A DNA stretch of 64,000 nt from Boletus sp. NGJ (taxonomy: Eukaryota; Basidiomycota; Agaricomycetes; Boletales; Boletaceae): the NCBI GenBank assembly GCA_019096195.1, contig JAGTXK010000026.1:186001-250000 (forward strand), written 5' to 3'. Position numbers and translations under genes: made by a program. The stretch's first letter is position 1, and every line of letters begins with the position of its first letter. Positions 12,905 to 22,355 of this stretch are shown here, piece by piece. The notes below the pieces were generated by a model, which searched no databases, was not told where the DNA came from, and worked only from the letters and a program-made list of their open reading frames with translations.

Positions 12905-13464
12905 ACGCTCACAATGCCATGTCCAAAGGTACATGCAACTTTGCAGGAAAGGCAGTTTGCAGCTCAAGCATTGTGTGCAAAATACTATGACTGGTGAGTT
13001 TCTTTGTTTGAAACAGACTTGACCTATCTTGACACTGGAATCAAGCCATCGAGCCGAAATCAATGCAAAGGCAAGATTCAAGCGATTGAAGGGACAAGCC
13101 ACACCCAGATATGCCATTGAAAACCCTCACAGTTTTATTGCACACTTGTTGTCTTGACAGCTTCATTGATCCTTCGGATCTCCATTCGCTCATGGATTTG
13201 CTGACTTTAGACTACATCGCTACCAAGAATTACAGTAGAATCAACACCATACACACAGCCATAGAGGAGGTTGAGAAGGCTATCAGGTGTACTATTGCAA
13301 GTTTGCCATATGAATTGGAGGAGCTGTGCATCCTGCAGGCAACTATTGGAAGAACTCTCAGAGTTATGGACAATTTATTGTGCAGTGTGATGGAGGATTT
13401 GGATATTGCAGAGATGCGGCTGCACGGTGTGCTACTCTACCAGTCACTTGGAACTACATGGTAA
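12905..13464 (+). CDS. KDZ-borne small helical protein, hypothetical
   Basis: A plus-strand frame at 13111-13464 gives a mostly helical sequence (TAIEEVEKAIRC, SLPYELEELCILQ and VMEDLDIAEMRLHG). An upstream exon may begin near the ATG at 12917 (MPCPKVHATLQERQ), with a splice acceptor CTTGACAG before 13160. It resembles a coiled-coil accessory product. No catalytic motif is visible and I do not recognise the family. It lies between the other two accessory frames and upstream of the transposase. Confidence 0.35.
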
Positions 13465-13469
13465 TTCAT

Positions 13470-13980
13470 GTCCTTCTACACAGGTTGCCACAAGGATTTT
13501 CTGCCAACATCATAGTAACAAAGATGACATGACTAGCTATTGGACCTTTACATTTGGTCACCCGCAGCAAAATTGATACCAAAGTGCACTCAACTGAACA
13601 CAATCCACCTCCAGAGTTTCCACAAGTGCTAAGGTACGTTAGTTGCATCCGAGATGTGTGCAGGACAGTGCTCACAATGTAGAAGTCACCCCAAATCTTC
13701 CTCATCTTGTCTCTCTGCTGCTCGTTCAACTCAACCTCCTCAGGGACGTCAGGGAAGACCAACACTTTGACTGGCCATCTAGTCTCAAAGTCGGAGATAA
13801 GCTTGGTAAAGTACTCGAGCTGTTCCTCACTCGAGGCAAACTTCCAATTGCCTCTCTGATAAAAGTGGTCCACAATCCATGCCATCTGGTCAATACAGAG
13901 GTCAAATGGGTAAATGTTGTAAGCACACTGACTGTGCACGCTTGCTGGCCTAGCTGCAGGTAGTAAGCCTAGATGAGTTG
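13470..13980 (-). CDS. KDZ-borne accessory protein, hypothetical
   Basis: The minus-strand frame 13939-13466 encodes an acidic, globular-looking stretch (MAWIVDHFYQRGNWKFASS, QLEYFTKLISDFETRWPVKV, VFPDVPEEVELNEQQRDKMRK), then loses coding character after about 13660. Good residue composition and its position next to the transposase suggest a real accessory gene or its remnant. It has no domain I can name, and its start is unclear because more exons may lie up to 14100. Confidence 0.35.
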
Positions 13981-14183
13981 TGGGGGAGCAATTAACTTAC
14001 ATTTTTTTGGCTTGAAGGATAATCGTTAATGCTTGCTGGCAGGTCCTCACCAACTCTTTATGAGTCCCACCCAGAAGGCCTTTCTCATGTAGAAGGCATA
14101 GTCATATATCATTATTGCTAAGTGTTTCATTTTGTCTTGATCTTTGTTACACTCACTCCATCCCTTCTTTCTTCTTTCCCCAC

Positions 14184-17100
14184 ATGTCTCGCAAGCGGGC
14201 CTCCAAGAAGCCTTGCCTTGTCAAGTTTGATGACCCAATGGCTGGGGAAGAGGTGGAATACAGGCGACATCACATATTCCACGCTCGTGAAGATGGTGAT
14301 GTTTCTGTCCAAACAGCATTTATTGCCACTAAGGCATCTGAGTCAAATGTCGACAAACTACCTGCCATGGTAGACACCTTGTACAACGCTTGGCAAGAAG
14401 TTGAACAATCAGACAAACTCACTGAATCTTTGGAGACCAATGGAGATACCAATATGCAAGGGAGAAAGAAAATAGCCAGGGTGAGTGTAATTCATCAGCG
14501 CATATACTCATTTCATGTGCAACTTTTTGCCACTAACAGGACCACCCTCTACTGCAGTGGCTTCCCAAATGAAATGCTTTCCTTGATGAATTTATCCACC
14601 TCGAAGGCCGAGGAGGTGAACAACGTGAAGCTTGTGATTGTGGTGGTAATGCTTCCCCTCAATACTGTTGCGAAGATTGTTTTGGAATGGATCTAACATG
14701 TGCTGCATGTATCCTGGCATGTCATATTACCTGTCCACTGCATGGAATTGAGGTAAGATTTTTATTTTTATGTCCCCACCATTAATTTTAAATAATGCAA
14801 ATAGAAGTGGAACAGTGACTACTTCCAACGTGTAATGCTCAAGCACTTGGGACTTCATGTCCAATTGGGACACCCTCTGGGTGTTGTGTGCTATAATCAC
14901 AAACAGGCTCCTGGAGACCACTTTGTGGTAATTGACACTAATGGTTTACATGAAATTAGCTTGAATTTTGCGGGTGTGAGCAAGCGCAAACACCATACAA
15001 ACAACTCCTTCACAGGTGTTGGTTCCCTGTGACCACAACGGAGCCACATACTGTGGTGACATTCTCAGTTCTAAAGAATTTTCATTTGCTGTCGTTGGAG
15101 TCCAAGGTATCTGCTTACAAGTTTTATTACAGCCTTGCACAACTCACTGACAACATGGGGCTTGCAGAAGTTTGAGTAAATATGTTCTTTTATTTTTCAT
15201 TCCCCATTACTGACAACACACAGGATCATTATAGCACTTTCATACGGATGACATGAGAATACCGCCATCTGAAGCAACTCAAATGTGCCAGGAAAGGGCA
15301 TGATCCGAAGGGCATAGAGGCCACATAAGAAGGCGAGTGTGTTGTAAAATGCCCTGCCTGTCCCCATCCGGAGATTAACTTGCCATGGGGTTGGGAGACG
15401 AAGGATGCTTCGCAAGGGTTTGTGTTCCCTCCAATTTCATAGGTCATGGTTACTGATTAATTATTTTTAGCTGGATCTATGCTCTCTTCATCGCAATCGA
15501 TGCGAATTTTCACTTGAAATGGAAAATGGTATTGTCAGACCACACTGATCCAAGCCTCAACCACGGATGGGCATACTTCATCGAAGAGGAATCTTACAAG
15601 GCATACTTGGGGGCTCAAGTGAACGTCTGTCAAGAGGTGAGTAAATTTGGAGATGCAACAACAAATGCTGATATCCCTGATAGCAAAGTACATGTGTCAG
15701 TCACAATGCTGTCAATATGGCCAACTCAAAATTGTCGCACAGACTGGCAGCTACTGGGGTTGGGACTGTAGACTGTGCACAACATGAAATGAAGTTGCCC
15801 AACGGTGTCGGTGATCTTCAGAAGGGAGAAAGGTAAGTATGTCATCTTTGATTATTGTCATCGCACACTTATTAGACAGGTACATAAACATGGACTATCT
15901 TGTCTTCTCAGCTGTCGCACACTTTGTGCTTATCATGTTCAACTTTTCATATGATATCACATGTCAGTGGCACAAGAAGCTGTGGACCCGTGTGTCCACC
16001 ATGCCAGAACGAATCTGTCTGAAGCACGCAAGCAAGATCATCTGCTTTTTCATTTCAAAGTTCCATCTGAAGGCCCGTGTACAAAACTGTCAGACTAATT
16101 TCTTGTTTAACTTCTCATGTTGAATAGGTTGAACCAATGGAGAAGCATCTGAACATGGCTGGTCAATGTTCAACCATGTGGCTTCAAGCACGAAAGAAAT
16201 GGGACCTGGTGCACACTGTGATCACCTCGACGATCACTTCAAAGATTCTAATTGGAAGAAACAGATTGGTTTTGGTATGCGGTGTTCGTCATTAGCCAGG
16301 ATGCTAACTTTATATTCTTGCAGGTAAAAGTATGCTACGCAAATTGACTGAAGGTCTGCAGAGTGCACAGCTTCATGGTCTCGAACTTGAGGAGCTTGAG
16401 GCTACCATTAAACCAACACTAATACAAAAATGAACCATCAAATTGCAAAATCGGAAAGATGACAAGTTGAGACCCAATCCATTTGAAAACCACATAACCT
16501 GTAAGTGTTCAATACAATGGTCACATTCACATTACAGAATGTTTCGATGCTATTTAGCCATGACACAGTCCACCATCAGGCTGCATCTTGTGGAGCAGGA
16601 AGCATGTGATCTACAAGAAGAAGCAGACAAGTCGAAGCACATGGATATCTTACCCTTCATATTGATTGCATCTGGGTTGGACATTCAAGGCTTACAGTAA
16701 GTGCCATTTTTTGGTGATTGACATGAATGTACATCTAACCATCACAAGATACTGATTGGCCAGGGATAGGGATGAACTAGGATTGCATGCGACTGACCTG
16801 CAGAAGAGTAACATTACTACACATCAGAATGCTCTCCAAAGGAGAATAGATGGATGGATGCAAGCACAGTTATTATACATGCCTTCAGTGGCAGCACTGC
16901 ATTCCATGGCAAGTGACAATGCCAAACCTGACACTGCAGAGAGGGTCAAACTCTGGTTGCCCTCGGAACTTAGTCCAGGTACTCCTTGTGATGAACGATT
17001 GAGGGCCATCGAATGGGAGCTGAGGTACTTGCAAGCTAATGATGCCCTCAATGAGGTTTGTCAGGTCATTTCATTCAGTTGCACACTCATCTCACTATTT

Positions 17101-17730
17101 TCAAAATGAACAATATTCATGGTCAGCGTGCTAATACATGCATGTGTGCTACTCTCAACCATGCAGAAAGGAAAAAAACAACAAAATAAGCCCAAATACA
17201 CTGCCGCTCGTCAAGCTCTAATCGTGCTGGGCATGTCTCTCAACAAGGAGGGGTGGGAGGATTACCTTCGTCCATTGCATGATAGCGACATGAGACATAT
17301 GACCAACATGCTAGATGGTGAGACAGAGGGGACGAGAAATTTATCATGGATTTAGAAAGTACCTGGTGTTTTGGGCAACACAGATGACAGTCTTTATGAT
17401 TGTACACCCTTGCTCTTGTGTGCTTGGATGATTACTAATTCAAATTAGGTTTGCACATCAAGTGGTACAAAGCATGCGCACGAGCAGCTCACTGGGCAGA
17501 GGACGTTGTGCTTCTTAGAGAAGAAATGTGTAAGATCTTAGCATTTTTGAAATGGGAGGGCAACCTGTGGATGCAGTGTGCATCTGCTTGTACCTTCAAG
17601 AAAGAGGCTGACTGTGAGGGGTCATCAGCTTATGCTAAACAGCAGGCAGCACTCTGATTTGCTATGCTTTCTGCATTTGAGTCTACTTGGAAGGGTATTA
17701 GACAGGTGGGCGAGGTATCAAATACAAGTC
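14184..17730 (+). pseudogene. KDZ transposase with CxC cysteine cluster
   Basis: This is a multi-exon plus-strand transposase starting at MSRKRASKKP. In order it shows an N-terminal basic segment, the CxC zinc-binding cluster near 14630-14750 (CDCGG, YCCEDC, CAACI, CPLHGIE), an LGLHVQLGHPLG-like block near 14840-14890, and a catalytic core. The core has DANFHLK with DPSLNHGWAYF (15500-15600), SYDITCQWHKKLW (15945-15985), and the acidic NGEASEHGWS plus STKEMGPG block (16140-16215). A C-terminal region follows (LNKEGWEDYLRPL; LSWI; KWYKACARAAHW) to about 17730. The three acidic catalytic positions expected for KDZ seem present. At least one in-frame TGA lies at about 14570, in a context explainable by CGA-to-TGA decay, and several frames change without clear introns. 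This copy is likely inactive. Confidence 0.85.
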
Positions 17731-17814
17731 ATGAAGTGTGATAAATCATCAATAAAGTACTGTTAACATGGTCTCCGTGTGACATTTCACTGAATATGCC
17801 ACTCATGTCCTCGT

Positions 17815-18785
17815 GCCAAGGGATATATCAGTCCAATCTGATCAAAGAAGACCATCCCTAGTGTGTGATGTATCATTGATGGCAGAACCTACCATAGTAC
17901 CAGTGTTGATATATCATCGAGGGGATATAGCAGTCAGTCTCCTCACTGGTGTGTATCAGTCCCATCGTCAAGCTGATATATAACTGTGTGAGAGCATACC
18001 CACTAGCAGCACTGATATATCATTGAGAGCAGTCTCCTCACATGTGTGATGTATCAGTACAATCGTCGAGGAGGACCGCTCTAATATATCATTGGCATGC
18101 ATGGGGGTGAAGTAGTTGAACCTGCGTGAGTGATGTATCAGTCGACGGACGTGTGTGAGAACCGTACCTACCACTAGCAGCACTAATACATCATCAAGAG
18201 AGGTCCTCGCCTGTGTGATGTATCAGTACCATCGCCAAGGAGGACCATGCCTAATATACTGTGGAAAGGGTGGCTTCCCTGCACATGTGATGTATCAGTT
18301 GACGGACATGTGCGAGATCATACCTACCACTAGCAGCACTGATACATCATCGAGAGAGGTCCCTTTGCCTCTGTAATGTGTCAGTACCATCACTACCCTA
18401 ATATGGGATGGGTAAGTAGTTGAACCTGCGTGAGTGATGTATCAGTCAACAGACATGTATGAGAGCATACCTACCACTACCCACACTGATACATCATCGA
18501 GAGAGATCTCCTCACATCTGTGATGTATCAGTACCATCATCAAGGATGACTGCACCTGATATATCATGGAAAGGGTGGCTGCCTTGCATGTGTGATGTAT
18601 TAATCATTGAGCTGTGGTTGGGGTAGTAGCGTGAAGTGATGTACTGTATCTGTGAGACAATGCGCTGATGTAACTTAGTATTGTGTAATACATAACTCAT
18701 CCGCTGTGAGACTCTGCTGGAGCATCCATGAAGCTGTAATATATCACTGATGTATTACTGGTGTGGAATGGCAGTAATGTACCAC
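17815..18785. repeat. Right subterminal array of TGATRYATCA-like palindromes
   Basis: About 20 variants of TGATGTATCAGT and GATATATCATCGA alternate in orientation. Longer units also recur, with spacers such as CATACCTACCACTA at about 18165, 18325 and 18465. It mirrors the left array at 8960-9660. Confidence 0.8.
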
Positions 18786-18833
18786 ATTCGGATGTTAATT
18801 ACCATATATTTCATACATCATTATCGCGCTATC

Positions 18834-19380
18834 AACTGGCACCAAGGTGGATTGAGGCAAAGTTGGCAAGGGAATTGGGGAGGGACTTGATGATGGTGGA
18901 TCAGTAATCCTTCTCATTGATTGTGATGCCGATGGCCGCTAACTCTTCTCGTTTGGTTCTTAGGCCATCCAGAAATTGGCAAACATCGCCATCCTTCGAC
19001 AATTTCGATTTGAGAAATTCTGTATGAAGGTCGGTCTGAGCGTAAGCCCCTTTTTCTGTGTATTCCTTGCTAACCTCCACTGCACTTGTCAGAGAGCGGA
19101 TACGCAATGCAGTTGAATCAGGGATTTGTTGAGTAAGCAAATTTTTGGCCATCTTTTCATCTTTCTTCCACTTCGCTAAGGCAGCCATCTCATTAGCTGT
19201 TGGGGTAGGCTGGGACATTGTTGGTTCCACTGACATTCCATCCAGGTGCTCCCATAAGTCCTTCACATCTACAGCCATCTGAAAGCAAAAAAGAAAGATT
19301 GCCCAGTTGGATCCATTGATCTCAAGCTTGGGCATGTTGCTCGGCAAAGTATCAAGGGTAAGAGGTGCATTCATCATCAT
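18834..19380 (-). mobile_element. Copia gag N-terminal block
   Basis: The minus-strand frame 19380-18901 reads as a Copia gag N-terminus (KLEINGSNWAIFLFCFQMAV; WEHLDGM; LAKWKKDEKMAKNLL; DGLRTKREEL). It ends at the KDZ insertion. It belongs to the outer Copia fossil, which is broken. Confidence 0.85.
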
Positions 19381-19407
19381 AGCTTCAGAGAAGCAGGGCT
19401 CATAACC

Positions 19408-19849
19408 TAATGAGTTTGAGCAAAGTCAGGACACCATGCACTCCAGGCACATCTGTGCAATAAGGTCTCAGTTGTTGCACTTCAGGCAGACAGACTGTGT
19501 ATTTACCTGTGCGATAAGGTCTATATACATAGTGATTAGACATGGTTTATGTAGGTATCAAGTGGTAACTGCTCACCTCAGTCATTGCGCTTCAGGCAGA
19601 TGGACTGAGGTGTTGTTCTGAATACATCAAGTTTATATATGAAGGGTAAGAACAATGAAGAAGAAGTATCATATGGCATTGAGTCGGCAAATGGACGCAA
19701 CGGAGCATAGGGAATGAAGAATTATGTAGTAGAAATGTATACCGAGTGGTCTCGCAGTGCCTCAGCACTTTCCGTGCTCCCGGTTGACATGCGGGTGACA
19801 TGGTGACATTTCACCGTGCGGCTGCGCGCGTGCTTGCTTGATTTCAACA
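19408..19849 (-). repeat. Copia LTR (5' LTR in element sense)
   Basis: This 442-bp block is a direct repeat of 3426-3867. The outside flank GTATA (19850-19854) matches 3421-3425. Its half nearest 19849 keeps CpG sites that the left LTR has lost. Confidence 0.92.
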
Positions 19850-20605
19850 GTATACATAGCCGGAGTGACTGGCAAGGACTATTGCTTGGTCTTACTAAAT
19901 GGTTAGCATTGCTCAATCACACCTTGGAGCTGCTACCCACCAGTGTTCGTCGACGACATCCTCCCAATGGTACGCAGTTGTCGGCTTCAAAGAGTGGAAG
20001 AACAACGTGTTTCGGTCTACTCGCCGTACGCAAACTTGTTCCGTAAACACCTTTCCTTATTCTTAAGGTCTGTTTGAATTCGCACACTACTGTCTTTGGC
20101 GCTGATTCTTATTTGGTCACCGTGAACCGGTTGTGACGACCAGGTAAACAGTCAACGTCGGCGACACCTTCCGTCGTTTCCAAGCACAATCTATGAATGC
20201 TTGTCGTGTCTACGCTGCGAGACTCTATTCACGACAACTGTACAATCCGCATTTGTCCAACTTTGAATTCACCATATTCTGCGCAAAGGCACCACTTAGA
20301 ATTCATTCTACATCCTGCAAGGTGGTTGCCTCGTCGAGATGTCCATCGAAGAGATCAAGACGCTTCATACACCCGTTTCCGTTGTCTTTTGCAAACCCAG
20401 TTAAATGTCGCCCTCCACGCGTCGCACTTTCCCCTCGGCCTATAATATGCGCTCGACAATGTGACTGATCGTCCTGCTCAGAATATCAAGTCAGTCGCAT
20501 CATCTGTTTCTTCGGCCACGCGGTTGTCGATGTCAGGGAGTTCATCTCGCATTCCACCTCAGCAAACGAGAAATGTAAGCTCGACAGACCTTTATCCGGA
20601 TGCGC
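19850..20605 (-). pseudogene. WD40 copy 1, 5' end and upstream region
   Basis: This stretch matches the upstream side of WD40 copy 2 (28430-28975), including the TTTGGTCTTACTAAA strip and a block ending at the ATTCCACCTC repeat. Relative to copy 2 it has about 200 extra bases near 20090-20300. It is CpG-rich, unlike the other half of the same gene at 1170-3425. It marks the far side of the Copia insertion site. Confidence 0.8.
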
Positions 20606-20635
20606 TCTTGAGGGGAAACGAGTAGCAGAAAGACT
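20549..20635 (+). repeat. Dispersed ~80-bp repeat, copy a
   Basis: The unit starts GCATTCCACCTC and contains GAAATGTAAG and TATCCGGATGCGCTCTTG. Sister copies begin at 21026 and, shorter, at 28910. Confidence 0.75.
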
Positions 20636-22239
20636 CGTGAGCATCGGCCTTCGTCGGCACGTAGACGCGGGTTTTCGGGCTTGGATGTCGATGGGCGATA
20701 TAAGGCGCAATCACGCCATTGCGCATCTTGATCTGCTTCCTCGACGTCCGCTCGTCTTTCCTTCGCCTCACCGTACACTCTTTCGCCCATGGAGGGCTGG
20801 AGTTCGCCGCTCCGGCTCTCTGCACACCCCGGCCAGTCAGCACAGGTCCCCAGGCACGGATCTCTCGGCTCGGACCTGTCCTGGGCTGCGGATCCCACCC
20901 ATGGAAGGCCTGTCTCACGGGCGGACCACTACAGACTCATCATGCACAGACTCATATATACCTAGGCTCTAGCACACCCCTGTACTCACTCATGACTCCA
21001 CTCCCTGTGACGTCTCTAGCTTGAAGCATTCCACCTCGGCGACCGAGGAATGTAAGGTCAACATCTATCCGGATGCGCTCTTGGGGAAACGGCAGCAGAA
21101 AATCGCTGTCGTTTGAGAGTACGGAGAGCAGTCAAGTTCACGTCCTTGTGATCTTGAAGCTGGGAGGAGCCCATGGATGGCCTCGGAAACGTACAGTGGA
21201 TGATATCCTCCCAAACCACTCTCTGTGAAGTAACTCAATTGTTGACCCCTACACAAACCATCCCCGATATTCCATTTGGCGATCATTTAACATGTAGGGT
21301 GTGACGGTAAAGTAGGTGCACCGAAACCCGACGGATGCAGGTGTTTAACTGGGCCATAGTTTTAACTTGACAGGAGACGCAAGCTCGCAGACAAATCCAC
21401 CGATTGGAGGACGGCATTGGACGCTAATCATGCCACATTTACAAGTGCAAGTCCACCTGTGCACTTCACAGCAATACGCTACTACGAGCTGGTCACAGTG
21501 TTGCATGCGAGTAAGATGATGATAAATTATTCCTGTGGTTATTACGGCGTGTAAGGATGATGGCCCTGTGTATCACTGACGTACCTCCATCAAACCGTCC
21601 ATGTGCCAGTGCCAGTGGCCGGTGCTCGCTACAACCCGATTGAAAGACAACCGGCGAATGGAGTCGCCGCCTCTACCGAACGACGATCAATTGGCGACCA
21701 AATATCGGCGCAAGTCCATTCCCTGCGGCGAAAGAATGGAGGAAGCTAAAAAGCCATTGCAACAGAGTTACTACCGCGATGTACGACTAAAATTTGGTAC
21801 ACCAAGTCATACTCATCGCCGGGTCACTTTAGTGAATCGATTCCTCGTGGCTTCACAAGAAATGATGCATGATGAATCGAATCGCGGCTAATCACTGCTC
21901 TTCAACATCGCCTCAATTCATTTCAGGTTGCGGGTTAGTCACGTTAGCTTGGCCACATGCAGCTCGTGCCCGTCACGTTCTCCACTCTATCATCCACTGT
22001 TGCTGGGCCCTGGTATCGCCGGCACGGCCTATGGGTGCATTTACCAACCCAATCTTCGAATCGGCGTGGCACTGCGACGGAGGGTGAGCAGATTTTTGGT
22101 CCCTGCCTCATTCGGGGACGTTACTCAACCGTTTGCTCCTCCAAATTCGTGTTTCGAATCTGAATCTGGTCGTTCACACAGCTATACGTGCTCGGCGGTT
22201 CAATCATCGCAAATCTGATCCGCTGACTCTCCCGTAACG
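20636..22239. other. Intergenic DNA upstream of the synthetase
   Basis: No gene is supported. The stretch includes a second copy of the GCATTCCACCTC repeat (21026-21105), about 480 bp after the first. Short frames on both strands lack conserved domains. Confidence 0.5.
21026..21105 (+). repeat. Dispersed ~80-bp repeat, copy b
   Basis: The unit GCATTCCACCTC...GAGGAATGTAAG...TATCCGGATGCGCTCTTG matches 20549-20635 with small differences. Its third copy lies upstream of WD40 copy 2. Confidence 0.75.
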
Positions 22240-22246
22240 TATAAAG
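22240..22246 (+). promoter_or_regulatory. Possible TATA box of the atromentin synthetase
   Basis: TATAAAG lies 110 bp before the favoured start codon at 22356 and 60 bp before an earlier in-frame ATG at 22305. No other core element stands out. Confidence 0.4.
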
Positions 22247-22355
22247 GGTGGGAGTTCAAGCAGCCTGATGCATACAATCCAAGTTCTTTCTCCTAGACGG
22301 CGACGTGCACTCATCATACCTCTCAACCTACCTTTGTACACCTCCATCACTACTC

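Larger units (their letters stand above)
8889..18833 (+). mobile_element. KDZ (Kyakuja-Dileera-Zisupton) DNA transposon, about 9.9 kb
   Basis: The insert splits the gag frame of the Copia element. The flanks share ACTGGCA (8882-8888 and 18835-18841). With one mismatch the repeat is 8 bp, the length reported for Zisupton. Inside are a KDZ transposase on the plus strand (14184-17730), three accessory frames (9837-11922 minus, about 12905-13464 plus, about 13470-13980 minus) and arrays of short palindromic repeats at each end. I saw no long terminal inverted repeat. The strip GCTATCAACTG occurs both near 9716 and at the right edge, so the left boundary is less certain than the right. The coding frames carry stops, so this copy is probably dead. 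Confidence 0.8.
3426..19849 (-). mobile_element. Ty1/Copia LTR retrotransposon, broken and nested
   Basis: This is a Copia-family fossil read on the minus strand. It is bounded by 442-bp LTRs (3426-3867 and 19408-19849) and by the 5-bp repeat GTATA at 3421-3425 and 19850-19854. Recognisable parts are gag, a zinc knuckle, a protease-like segment, integrase and reverse transcriptase. It carries two solo LTRs of another family and one KDZ DNA transposon, which account for most of its length. The LTRs differ at about 30 of 442 sites, nearly all transitions at former CpG sites, so it is moderately old and a clock age would be inflated. It has many interruptions and is not functional. Confidence 0.92.

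Noticed and set aside
17815-18785. Possible CRISPR-like array
   Set aside because: The repeats are short, variable and alternate in orientation in a eukaryotic transposon end. There are no uniform spacers or cas genes.
8889-18833. TET/JBP dioxygenase expected beside some KDZ elements
   Set aside because: No HxD...H pattern or related block was found in any frame of the element.
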